A stretch of 64,000 bases of DNA from Struthidea cinerea. Its lineage: Eukaryota; Chordata; Aves; Passeriformes; Corcoracidae. Location: contig VZTI01005061.1 in the NCBI GenBank assembly GCA_013397865.1, forward strand, positions 2,486,902 to 2,550,901, written 5' to 3'. Position 1 is the stretch's first letter. Each line of letters starts with the position of its first letter. Of the stretch, positions 26,201 through 39,020 are shown in pieces. Position numbers and translations under genes: made by a program. The notes under the pieces are model-generated. The model was not told the DNA's origin and did not search any database. It worked only from the letters and a program-made list of their open reading frames with translations.

Positions 26201-28314
26201 TCCCCATCTTCCCTGCAGTGAGTTCTCTGCTGCCCCAGGCAAGTGCTCAGCTCCCGAACCCCACCTCTGCTGAGCCACGGGCTATGCAAGGCAGCAGGTC
26301 TGAATGACAGATTTGAACCAATTCCCTCAGCGCTCTCAGTTCTCCTTTCACTCTACTGAAAAAGTACTTCACGTAATAATGTGTGATCATGCTGGATGTC
26401 TCTCTGTTTCAAATTTGTAACAAACATTAGAAGCATGCGGTACCCTATGAAAACCTGACAGCAGAGACCCATTGCGAGGCTTAGTGAGCCTGTCTGCAGC
26501 AAAGTTGGCACACTATAAATGCCAGAAAGGAATTTCATAGTCAAAATAAAAAGGTAATGTAAATCTGCAAGAAAAAAAAAAACATATAATGATTTCCAAA
26601 ACTGTGTATGGAACACACACTTCAAGTAGCCACTCTGCAATGACAGCACAAGAAACAGTTACAGTGTAAAACCCACCCCGGTACCATATTTGTTATTTTT
26701 ACACAAGGGGCAACATTCTGACTCCAAGCTACCTGAGAAGCATCTCAGTTACACACGTCAATGTACTTTTATGATAGTAGACCTTCAATATTTGGAAATT
26801 CATCCAAGCTTTATGTAGACATGCTGATGTTAAACCCTGATGAAAGACGGAAACAACTCCTCAGTCAGAACTAAGCACAGAAACTGTGCTGCAGTCCCTA
26901 AACCTAGGACATAACTATACCCTCAGGTGTAATTATGGCTCGAGCCAAACACAGCAGAGGACTTCGTCAGTAGACAACTTCCTGCCCAGCATTTCAATTC
27001 TCAAGGAGCTCTATGACCCATACTTGCAGTGTGAATTGCTTTGTGGAGATGCAAATCTCCGACAAATGAACTCTGAAACTCCTCCAAGCCTGTAGAGCCA
27101 AAATTTCAAATCTTTTGACAGCAATTATAAATGTAAGTGTCCCTACAGAGCAAAAGATTTCAGAATGTACACAAGTTTCCCAGCTTCTTATCCTTTTGGT
27201 AAAGGTGAGAATAAAGATTTTTGGCTGTTGTCTATAAAAGCAGTGGAAGGGAAGCTGCCAGCGAGTACAATCACCACTTCCTTAAATACCTTTCCTTTAA
27301 ATCCATCATTAAACACTTTTTTTTCTGCTCAACTGCGAAAGAGTCAGCATTCTGGGACAGATTCATTTCTCTTTTCTAAAAGGGAACAGAAGCTACTGTG
27401 GGAGAAAAAGACAAAAAAGCCACAACCTCTCAAAGTACAGAGCACAAATGACTGTATGTCCAGTGTTGCCCTCTGAATAACGCCATACACAGAGGCTGTT
27501 GATGGCGAAAGGAAGGAACATCTTGAATTCAACCTGGGGTCAGCCTGGGCCAGCCCCAAATTACTGGCAGTCCTAAGAAGAAATGTCACCATTAGATCAG
27601 GTGTGATTACTCACCACTAGTGCTACCTTGAACAAATGAGAAATCTTACCTGCAAGAACAATTCAGTAAGCAAACCTCAAAAATAATGAATGAAGCAAGT
27701 TTTGAGAAAATTCTGGTTTCGTTTTCCAAAAGCTCTAAAAGCGTTTGCTCAAGATATTTATGTTTTATATAAAGGAAAATGCAGTTGTAAAATTTCCCAG
27801 TACAGTTCTTGCTTACATTCAGAGCTCATTAAATCACAATAAAAAGCTCAAAGGTATCAAAACAGACTTGCACAGAAATGCAAACAAGTTACAATAATGA
27901 ATATTTGAGGTTTTATGAATACCGTTATGGTCAAAACCAGCCCATTAAGTCGATAGTATAAAAAATACAATTTTTTTCAATATACTTTATTGTTTTATAA
28001 AGACACATGGTCTCCCTTGGGAGAATCATTCTTCTATAAATCTTTGACATGAAAAGCAAGATTTTTTGTCTTAGCAAGTATGTTGTGATTCCTGACAGAA
28101 ATAATAGATAACAATGGACAGTGGAGATACCACACTTAAGCTGAACATAAAACATAAAACTGTTAAGTTTATATTTTCAGACATTTAAATGGGGTCCTTT
28201 AAAAGTCATTAGGCATCATTAGGCAATTTAAATAATATATTAATTAAGTAATCTTAAAATAGCCTGGCTCTTGCTCCTGTCGTTTTCCCTGGAAAGGCAG
28301 GTACAAACACGGGT

Positions 28315-28354
28315 CAGATTCACAGGCTGATGGTTACAGATTCACAGGTTGATG
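28315..28354. repeat. 18-bp near-perfect direct duplication
   Basis: CAGATTCACAGGCTGATG at 28315-28332 is repeated as CAGATTCACAGGTTGATG at 28337-28354, separated by GTTA. One base differs. It is a local duplication in intron 1 with no evident role. A second small one, CATTAGGCAT x2, lies just to the left at about 28207-28226. Confidence 0.8.
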
Positions 28355-29269
28355 ACGTAGCCATGCTGAAGCTACGAAGGTAATAATTCATTACTAAAAC
28401 CATCAGTCCTGCACCATTCACTTCCTGCAAATACTCCAGATCTCTTCCATGTATGTTCTTTCCTTCTCAAGGCTCTAAAAGTCCCCCTTCTAACTGTTCA
28501 AATCCCTTCATCACTCAAATCCTTCCCTACATTTTGTCCATTTCTCTAATCACGTTTCAACTTTCCTCCGGCTTACTCAATGCCCTACTCCTTTGGGGTG
28601 GGTACAGAAGATGGCAGCAAAAGAAATCACACAAATGTCCCCAAAATGCACAGAAAATCAAAGAGATTCCACCAGGAGGCAAGAAGAAAAACTGTAGCCA
28701 AGAGACAAGAACAATGCCTAAGTCTGCTCCCAAGCTTAATATAGAGATGTCGGGTACATCCATAGTCAGAGTAACAGCACAGGCATGTCTGATGCATTCT
28801 GCTGAGATGCTTTCCATACGGTTATGAATGGAAGAGATGGATGGCAACATAACCACCTATGCAGCATTACCAAAAATCATTAAAAGGCTTTTAAATTTCA
28901 CACATTTTAACATGCAGTACAGAAAGATTTCCACACCATTACAAAAATCCATAAAGGACCTGCAGAGTCAAGTTACTTCACCCTGTCTCCTGCATGCATA
29001 CATTTTGACTTAAATCTGTGTTTTAGAACTTCTCCCTACTTCATTTTTCTATTATCTTCACCAACAATTCAATGCCCGTAATGCTTAGGGACAACCTCCT
29101 TCAAAAAAAAGACTTTCAGAAGAGAAGACCCAGAAGGAAAACTGATTAAGTACAAGTTTATTCTCAACATGCACAAACATGTTGACAGCAATATGAGTAA
29201 GTCCAGTAGCTAAGTTTTCTGATACATAAAAAGAGAAGAAAGCTTTGTATCTATCAAGCTGGACTTGGA

Positions 29270-29330
29270 TATCTAATGGTTGGACTTGATCTTTAGAGGT
29301 CTTTCCCAACCTCAACAATTCCACGATTCT
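29270..29330 (+). mobile_element. CR1 LINE 3'-end fragment
   Basis: The stretch GGTTGGACTTGATCTTTAGA followed by GGTCTTTCCCAACCTCAACAATTCCACGATTCT is the conserved CR1 3' end. It is about 60 bases long, truncated and antisense to PTPN4. The upstream bases (from about 29258) may belong to the same element but are too diverged to assign. Confidence 0.85.
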
Positions 29331-31054
29331 AAGTGTGAAGAGACGCTCAGATGATAGAAGATTAGAGTCATCTTTTCTTTGCAATGAAAATATTGTACAA
29401 AGTGCACTGAGAAGGAACAGTGTACCAACATACAAATGAAGATAGCATTAAAAGGCAACAAGCTCTCAGAATCAGCACATCTGCACTGCTCCTCTTGGGC
29501 ACTGTGTTTAAAAACTGTTCATTCATATACCCCTGCAGTCAGGGCCAACGGCTTTCTTACACCTGCTTCTTTAGGCCCTCTTTTGTAATTAAACTCAGCT
29601 TTCCCAAACTCTTTACTTCTATAGCATCCCAGAATTAAAAGGCTACAGAAGAGGGACATATGGCAGGATATGGAATGTGCACATTAACAAAGAAAACCAA
29701 GCAACTGGCTTCTGCTATTTTCCAGTGTCTATTCACACACATTTTTCCCTGCTGGCAGCTCTGCAGCACAGCCCAGTTCCCCTAGAAGCAGCTGCAGGAG
29801 CCACAGGTGGAAGCAACAGGAGTGTTGGTCTGCAGGGAGGGTCTCTCTGAACAGTGGTACTATGCTTAGCTGAGAACACAAAGCTCTTCCCCATGCTCCC
29901 GTAAATGCTCAGAAGAGATATTTTCCAAAAATGAAGACACTAGTATCACACAAGCAATAGCCACCACACTCACCCATGAGACACAGTCACCTTCTCTCTA
30001 AATAGCATGACAGACTCATGAGAGTGTCACAGATCAGACTCGGGTCTTCTGGGGGAACCAGGTCTTTCAATACAAGAAGTATTTTACATCGGGACTTTAA
30101 GAAATTCAGTATTTTCAAAACTGCATTGGCAAACTCAGTTAGCAACAAGTTTCCTCTTTACAAAGATGTCCAGGACAGCCCAGAATAGCAAGGCTCACTA
30201 AGTGCAGAGCGTCAAACCAAAACCACTGGCTTCTTAGTTCAGTTTTCCCAGTTATGTCCCTTCTGAAACAATCAGGGGATCAGTGGCAGAGATGAACAAC
30301 TTTGCCATATTATGAAGAGGCAAAAAACTTCAACCCACAAAAAGGAAAGGATTCTTTTCCCATTACAGGTAAAACCTGGGAACAAATGTAGAAACTACAT
30401 TCTTTAACAGAATAAAAAGGGAGATCTGAAGCCACTACATTTGCATTATGATTATGCAGAGCACTCTGTCTGACAAAATCCAGATTGAATTGATCCCTCT
30501 GAACTCCAGCCACTACATCTGCAGCATTAGCAATACTGACTTCAGAACAAGTACACTTCAGCAAGTGTCTGTTGCCATGACAGACACATATGGAGTAGTC
30601 ACCTAGGTAAAACCATGCAGTTGTTGAAATGGGATAACAACAAGAGAATTCAACAGTCTCAGAACTGTCAGCACACTAACACCAATGATATCATACCATG
30701 AAATTGCTAATACCTTCTGTGGAAAGATATGACAACATACAATTTGTTCCCTAGATCACAGGAAGGAGATCCTGGTGACCCGTGACTGGAAATGTTTCGG
30801 TAGCTCCAGGAAGTTCCAAAGAGAGTAAGAACAGATGAATTAGTCCCTTTACAGTCCAGTAAAGGTTTGCCAAGTTTCAGCTTTGTCCAGTGCTGGAAGA
30901 GGTCCTCTCCTCAGAAGTCAGTGTTAGTGGGTCCAACACTGGAGTCTGTGAAACCAGAGAACAAAGGTGATGCAGCTCCAGATGGATCACACAATTACTG
31001 AACTGAGGCTGCCAGGAATAAGCACTGCCCATGGAATAGTGGGCGGCCAGTTCC

Positions 31055-31387
31055 ATGCACTATGACACTCCTTCAGTGTTAGTCGATAGCAGGGTATCTC
31101 AAGCTGAAGAGTTTCTGAAGGGTTCTTCAGTTCTGACTATTCAGAGGAGAGAAATGTATCAAGGCTTGTCCTTTCCAGATGCAGAAGCTGGTGTCAGGAT
31201 GCTCTGGCAATTTCTTAAGAATGATGAGCATGATGTTATTATGTACATCAGAGAGAGAGGCAATGGTAAAGAGCTTGATACCACCACTACATTATCCTTA
31301 CAAAAAGTAGCTTCCACTCTCCCAGAACCAGCACAGCATGCTTATTTACCAAGTCACGCAAAAATCTCTGAGGGAGCTTCTCAGTAG
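31055..31387 (+). other. Unassigned 110-codon open frame in intron 1
   Basis: An ATG-to-stop frame of 110 codons stands out from its AT-rich surroundings by balanced, protein-like composition (for example MLWQFLKNDEHDVIMYIRER). I do not recognise any family. There is no splice or promoter context and no poly(A) tail downstream that would mark a processed pseudogene. It may simply be chance or a decayed retroelement fragment, so it is not called as a gene. Confidence 0.2.
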
Positions 31388-34300
31388 CTATGAGTATGAA
31401 GAATCTACAATGTCCATCTGAGAATTTGCTGTTCTCAAATTCTTAAAGCTAGAGCCCAGAGAGCAGAAATCCCTGTTATTTAACACAAAATCAGCAAGAA
31501 GCTTGTGTCTGCTACTGACAGGCGGGCAGACTGCTAGGAGCTATTCTGATTCCTCATGAAGGATGTAACATAAGCATTATTAAATAACAGACGTGTCCAT
31601 CTGTCCTCTGGAAGTATATAAAGAGAAACACAAATTAGAATTTCTTCACAGTCTTAGATCATCCGCCTTTCTGTAAGAAAATCTGCTGAAAAAAACAGAG
31701 AGAAATGAAAAGGTGCCAACTAGACTGAACAAGTGCTGACAGAGCTCATGAAAGTGCAGAAAAATCTCATCTAGCTCTCAAGAAATCCAAAATAAGTAAC
31801 TCAAGAGCACATACACCCAAACCTACAGCTTATGCATACTTTGTGGTAGGCTTTGTTTTTTAACAGATATATAGGCTACACTACATGTACATCTCTGTCA
31901 CATGGTGGTCACTATGGCAAAATAACTCAAAAAATCTAGGACCGACCACTAATATTTTTGCCACTAAATATTTCATTAAGCCACTTTGTAAGATTACTGT
32001 AATATGCCTCTGAAACATGATATGGGAAGATGTTGGTAGCTGGAGTAGGAGTAGCCATGCCACCATTACATAGCAAGTTTTAATACCACTACAAATCTGG
32101 TTCTTATATTTCATCTTGCAGTTCCATGGACTGATGAATTTTTAGTCTCAACCACAAGGGATGAGAAAAGTGTTAAAATTGTAGGTGTTTGAACATTTAT
32201 CTAAAATTCACTTTTGTAGTTAGCTTGTTTTCCTGTTTTGTTGGCTTCACTAAGAAGTTTCTTTCAATTTTCTACTGTATATGATTGAGAGTTTAAGAGA
32301 ATAAAAAATTGCTTTCCAGAGTAACTATATCACAGTTAAAGATGATCAGAGAGCTATTACTTAAATGCCTGTTTTCAGAACACTTACAGATAAAAACACA
32401 ACATCTGTGGAAAGTATGTGAAATCTAGGTAAGGCAACAGGAGACAAACAGAAAGCTGAAAACTTGCCAGCAACATTTAGCTGAAGAGAACATAACCTCT
32501 CCCCCCACTGGCAGCAATTCAAGAAAAGTATTACCTGAGAAATCTGAGAGCAACTCCTGAATGAAGATCAGGCCTTCCTTTCAGTCGGGAAAAAAGAACA
32601 GTGTTCAAGGGCTTATGGAAAAGAGCAGGCAGTAGGATCCATGCTATCAGCAGGCACCAGCAATACAGAACTGACACAGGCTAAAAAGACATTATACAAC
32701 TACTGAGAACAGGAGGAAGGTGATGGAAAGAGCTCCCAGAGGAGGGCTGCCAGCCTGATGCGCATCAGATCCCCAAGCATACACATAATAAGGCCGTAGG
32801 ATATTTTGGGAGAAGGTCTAGAGAGGAACGCACAAAATGTCATATTTATTTACACTTTATGCGCCATAGACAGTTTTCCATTTCCAATTTGGGGTTATAC
32901 TTCAAGACATTGGAATTTGGTGGTTCACTTTCATCAGGACAGTGCGTGAATCCCTAGTGCTAAACTTCGGAAAATGACACATTTACTGAAAAAAACCCAG
33001 TACTGAATGATCATGTGTAACCTGAGTGAGCTTACGTTTGTTTCAGTGCATTAAGCTCAGATTCCTGTTTTACTTCATAGCTCAATCTTTTAAAGAACCA
33101 AACATCGATTCTTTTGTGCTAGAAACAAATGGAAATTTGGAAAGTCAAAGCTTGGGATTATGGTAGCCAGAAAGAAGTAATGGACAAGACAATGAACTAC
33201 AGCTCATATGACTGACCAGACGGTAACTAATATCATTCCTTTCTGAAAGGATGTACACACCAAGCTGCATAAATCGTCTCCATGATGTGCATCATACTGT
33301 TAAACAACGCCACTTTTTCTCTTACTTTTTCCCACGTACAGGAATAGAGGGAACATAATACACATGAATTTTTAGGAACAACAAAAAGATATTCTCACAT
33401 TAGCTGAGACATTTTGAGACTTCAACACATGCAGACACACCATTACATACAGGCTTGGATCAAGTCTATTTACATGGGAGCATGCAGAATTTGATTTAGA
33501 AGTGAATTCATATTTTTTGTGGGCTTTAACCTAAGACCAGTTTTGAAAATTACCATATTTGCAGGTAACTTAAATTCAGATGTATATGTCACCATTTCAG
33601 TGTCAGTTTAATATCTGTAGAGTAAAACAAACATCCCCCAACAAACAAAGAAACAAGAAAAAACTGCCAAACACCTTTATGATGCTTGTTAATAACTTGA
33701 CTGCAAACTAATGAAATGCATCTCTGTAGACTTAGAAAAAGGAAGGGATTATTTAGTGCATTTGTTTACCAAGAGCATCTTGTGATTGATTTCAGGGACA
33801 TGAAATATCTTGTTGTCAAGATATCCAGTCACTGCTGGAAAGACACTACGAAAGCAAGTTAGCTTGCATTACATTTTTTTTGTTACCAATGACTCTACCA
33901 AAATGGCTTAAGTTTTTCAAATTTCACAATAAGCAGGTACCATACCGTACTGATTTGGACAACTACTGATTTAAACATATTTTTTAAAACTTATACATAT
34001 CCAACCCCAACAGCTTATCAGTCTAAAACTCACTGTAATTACTTCATGGGTGACAGTACAGGTTTAGCTAATGATGCCCACACAAATGATTCAAATAGGA
34101 GGTTTTCAACATAACTTGAGGACAACAGGCTCCACCTCCTGTGCACACTGAGGCTTTCTATTGATGTTGCCATTGATCACTTCTTATAAGAAAGAGACAA
34201 ACAAGGAGCTTTGGAAAATATGTTAAGCAGTAAGGGGGAGAGGGAAAGAGGTTAAGGAAAAAAGCAGCAGAGATCAGGATTTCCAGAAGTAGGATGCGAC

Positions 34301-35198
34301 AACGTCACAGACAACTACACTTTACTCTGACAAACTCTTTTTATTTTGACATAACCTGGTGCTGTTAGCTAACACAGCATCCCTGACCCACTCCTGAGTC
34401 TGGCCTCTCACTTTCAGCCTTGCATCATCCTCTCCCTACTGCTGACATAGCCATTTGTACAGCCATATGGTAAACCAGAGTGGGGAAATAAGCAACACAA
34501 TTTTGGCAAAATTATTCCTCAGTCAGACCAATTCCCCAATATGACTCACTGTGCAGCGGCAAAAGCACTACAGCAGCACAAGGAGGGCAGCAGGTGGCCA
34601 TGAGGAGAGGAAGGCTTCCTTCATGGTCAAAACAAGGAAAAGAGTAAAGGTATTAGCATCCAGCCAAGTCAATATCATTCATCCATTCATTTTGTTAAAA
34701 GCCATTTCAAGAAAAGAACAAAAGGATGGAACAAGGTGAAAAGATGAGGAAAATGTGAAGATAAATTCAAAACTGAAGCTTTCAACTGTGTATTTACTGA
34801 ATTTGGGGCAGAACAAAACCAGATAAAATGGGGTGATAACTAGAATAATTGATGGGATTTTTTTTTTTTAATGATGAAGCTAAAGCAAGCATTTCAAGTG
34901 ATGAAAAAAATCTAAGGAAGTGTGCAAATTAAAAAGGGATTAAGAATGATGATAAATGGAATGGAAGGAGATGAAGGTGCAAAAACAGAGGGGCAATCAC
35001 AAAAAGAGACAACAGCACCTTCTTCCTTGAAGCACTGGAGACCAGAAATTTAATGTATTCCCCACCACTTCCATAGCTACTTATGGACTATCACAATAAA
35101 AGTATGACTTTGTTAAAAAACCAAAGCATACATCAAACCTGTTAACTTTCATATGTCAGTGCTGAAATAATGCCATTCTATGTTTATCCAAATCATCT

Positions 35199-35214
35199 TA
35201 TATATATATATATA
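35199..35214. repeat. (TA)8 microsatellite
   Basis: Eight uninterrupted TA units, a simple dinucleotide repeat in intron 1. Confidence 0.9.
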
Positions 35215-37135
35215 CACCTGAAACTGTTGCATCATTTCCCTACTTATCTGCTAAAGATCTCCCTTAAAATTTCCTGCATTATTTAGGTCCCTTTCACCAC
35301 AGAACACACAAGGACTTGCATACAACACAGCAAACAATGACAATGAAGAATCACTGGGAAGAAACAAGTGGCGTGTCATTTGTTTTGTGGTGTCTGAATC
35401 ATTAATTTGTATTTTGTTTCAGGAGGTGCCAGGGGAAAGATTAAGACTACAGTGTCATTTCAGACCATTCTGAAAAGGTCAAGTTCCCCAAAACATTATG
35501 AAAATTCAGTGGTAAAATGCAGCCAAAGACATAACGTGACAGAGGTGATGGAGATTGACAGAAAACTACTCTAAAGGGCTCCCTGTACTGTTTCATCTGA
35601 AGGCGGTGCAATGTCTGGCGTATCAAACAAAATGGAATGGCAGTTACCAATGCAGACATCAGAGATGTTTTATTGAAGCTGTACTTAACTACAGAAAGAA
35701 ACTGAACAGAATACACACGGAAGTGCTAAATCTGACCTAAACCCATTTTTCTGTTTGTGCATTAAGAGGTCTTCAAAAGCACAACGTGGCTTAATACAAT
35801 CCATAATGAGCAGCAAGACTCATCCTGCTGTGTCTGTACTGGTAGAAGACTTGCACAGAACCTGGTATTTGCTGCACTTTCTATCTTCAAATTTATATAC
35901 TCAGTAGGCGTACAAAAAAATTTCTCCTTTTATCCAATGATCTCAGAGTTTGACTGGGAAACTATTTCTCATTTATAAAGGAGTAGAACAAGATGCAGAA
36001 AACCAAGTAATTTGCCTGTCATTACACAGTGACTCAGTGGCAGCAGCCCACACTGGTCATACATCTCTTGCTGTTCTTATCAGGTACTGGCATCAGAATA
36101 AGGTCTTTTATAATAGTTACATCCATATGTATCAACAACATGATCCTCACGATTTCAAATTTATGCTCGTTCTTTCTTTTGCTCAGAAAATGAACACTGA
36201 GCTTATACAATTTAAAAGATAACACATTAGTGCCTTCCTCTTTCAGCCCAGTATTTCTTTGACTGAAAGACACCAGAAATGCTTTTGAGTTTCAGTTTAC
36301 CAGAAGCATTTTAAAATAGTTAAAATATTCTACAGAATAAAGTTACAGCTATCAGTACCTACATGTTAAAACCAAACAAACCTAGGAATGGATTTATAAT
36401 CAGTCTGTATGTGGCTACATCAAGGAAGGTTCACTGTACACAGGACAGAGTCTTACATCTCCATGTTATTCATCACTGTCAGGATTACCGAGTTCCGGAC
36501 CTTTTATCTGATTCAAGTGAGCACTCTCATTCTTATCTGCAGCACGTGCTGTGCCAGCCTTTTTGATGCAAAATTTTTCTCCCTGTGGTATGAAAAGTGA
36601 CTAGTGCATGAGGGGTGAGGGGAGAATGATGATGATAGTACAAATGAACAAGGAACAGTAACACATAAACAAAAGATAAATTGTTAGAAAAAAGGTTAAT
36701 TTATGCAACTCAAAGAAAAAAAAAGTCCTCTAGTTAACAAGCAATCCTTGAATCCCACAGAACTTGGCATAAATTCTATTATCCCTTAAGCATATCATCT
36801 TTGGCACACAATCACAGGAAAGATTGGATTTTATCTTCATCAATGACTCTGGCAGACCTTTCCAAAAAGAAAGACTGTTGTAATTGGTGCTAATACATTT
36901 TCCTACAACCAGCCTCTGCAGCAGAACTTTCACTTAAGTTTCTTACTGTGTGCTCAGTTTTACTATTTGCCAGAATATTGATGGAGTCTAGATTTTAATT
37001 CACAATTATTTTTCTTATCCTGCAGATGTCCACGTCCAAATAGATAAACTTATATTGGAAATAATCATTGCCACTTTTGCCAATGAAAGACAAAGACTGA
37101 TATTCTGATGTGTGGAAATACAGAGGTTGTGCTAT

Positions 37136-37158
37136 GGAGAGTTTCACGGAGAGTTTCA
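37136..37158. repeat. 12-bp tandem duplication
   Basis: GGAGAGTTTCA is followed immediately by CGGAGAGTTTCA. It is a minor local tandem duplication in intron 1, in a region with no other recognisable feature. Confidence 0.75.
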
Positions 37159-38820
37159 TGCCAGTGCATCCAACTTAACTGGCTTAAAGTTTTCAGCTCA
37201 GGCAGCAGGGGGTCGGTAGGCAAGGCCGAGTTGATTATGTAGCTGCTTGATGTATCTCCTCCCACCTGAATATGTCATGGAACTGTACAGCGATGGAGTC
37301 CAAAGACCTGTAACTGATGCCCAGTTGTGGGTAAAGCAGAAAAGCAGCAGCAGCTGAAGGAGCAAGAAAGCAGGATCCGCTCCTTCCTTTCCTAAGATCT
37401 GTCATTATTGGATCTTTCTAACAGTTATTTAAATGTAGCATCCTGGATCTTGAGCCCCTGTGTGATTGCTTCTGCTGCACCACGCCAATCAAAAGCCTAT
37501 CAACCCACACCAGCAATGAGCACACACCCCCATCACACCCTGGTGACAGAAGATCATTACATGTACTGAGATGGTGGCACTGGACTTGGAAAGGCAAAGG
37601 CAGTTGGATGAAACAACCTCCCCCTAGGAACGCTGCAGGGTCCCCACAGGTGTGGGGAGCAGCCCCACCTATACACATGCTCTTAAGCTTCTGATGTATG
37701 AATACAACTCTTAAGTTGCCAGTGAATGTATACATTCCCCTGAAAAGGCAAAGTATGCATAACATTTAGAATAATTATATCTTTAAAATGCACTTTGGAA
37801 TCTGCACAGCCATAGATAACCTTGCTTCACAGGGTTTGCAGTGCTCAAAGGATGTATTACTGCTACAGTCAATAGCAGTCAATACAGCACTGAGAAGAGC
37901 TGAGGGGACACGGGCTTAACTATGCATGGCTAAGCTAACATCTTCTGGAAATGACTACCAGGCATCCATGCAGGTCTTGGAACAGTAACTGCTACAGAAG
38001 AAAAATATTTATACATAGCAGCCAATGTTTAATTGGGCATAGGGAAAAGAGAAGAAAGATCCCTATGCATTTTAGCTGTACCTGTCTATTAGACAGCTAA
38101 GTTAGCTTTAGGTTACAAACTGAAAGATGACTTTCAGAGAGCAAACAAACTCTTCAAAAACAATTTAACTGATATAGAAACCAATGTTTTCTTTTTAAAA
38201 CAGAGACTGACACTAAAATAATATTTTAAATTTACTTTTCATAAAAGTTGTAAGTGCCTAGAAGTCCAAGTTATGGACAATTTTTTAACTATCCCATGAT
38301 ATGTATTCACTTCTCACCTGTTCAAATATTATGTTCCATACATATTGATACTTTCTGCTTCCCTGTATTTTGATACTTGAGATGCTTAAGATGCATAAAA
38401 TGACTCCACAAAATTTTTTTCCTCAAGAAAGAAAACAAAAATGCCTCCAAAGGATCAAGGCAAATGGCTTCAGATGTTCAGATTTCAATCTAGGTTAATA
38501 AAAATATAATACAACTTTTTCTTCCTCTCTCTTTTCTTCTTCCCTTCTCTAACAACATCCAAAACAACACCCATTTATTCAACTGTACAGCTGCCTTTAT
38601 TTCACTTCAGAAGACAATTCAACCAGAAGTCATACTGAATTGTCTTTCCTTCAGAATTTCTGTTCCTGCTTTTGTTTACTCTCATCTGAGCTTACTCAGA
38701 TCAAATCTATTACATATCAAAAACAAACAACAAAAAACCACCCCCATATAAACCATGACTTGTCTACACAGACACTTCTTGCAAACTAAAGTTCCGCTAA
38801 CAAGCAAAATCATTATGGTG

Positions 38821-39020
38821 TAGCACTCTTCTCTGGCTGTAATTACTTCTGTGCTATAACTTTTTCTTCTTAAATGTTATCACAGAGGCGTTACCGTGAC
38901 CTCTGATCGGCCCAGCCTTGGCCGGTGGCACATCCCTCTGGAGGCTGCCAGGGACTGGCTCTGCTGGACAGGCAGGGAGCTCCCAGCAGCTTCTCACAGA
39001 AGCCGCCCTTGCTACCAAAA
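38821..39020 (-). mobile_element. GC-rich avian interspersed repeat fragment, possibly LTR-derived
   Basis: On the minus strand the stretch contains GAGAAGCTGCTGGGAGCTCC, a GGCCAAGGCTGGGCCGATCAG block, CGCCTCTGTGATAAC, ATTTAAGAAG and then a CAGCCAGAGAAGAGTG block. I associate this order with a common avian interspersed repeat that I believe is an endogenous-retrovirus LTR with a TATA-like ATTTAAGAAG box. The family name is not certain, and a CR1-type origin is an alternative. It is a solitary, non-coding fragment of about 200 bases in the same orientation as PTPN4. Its sharp rise in GC over neighbouring intron supports an insertion. Confidence 0.5.
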
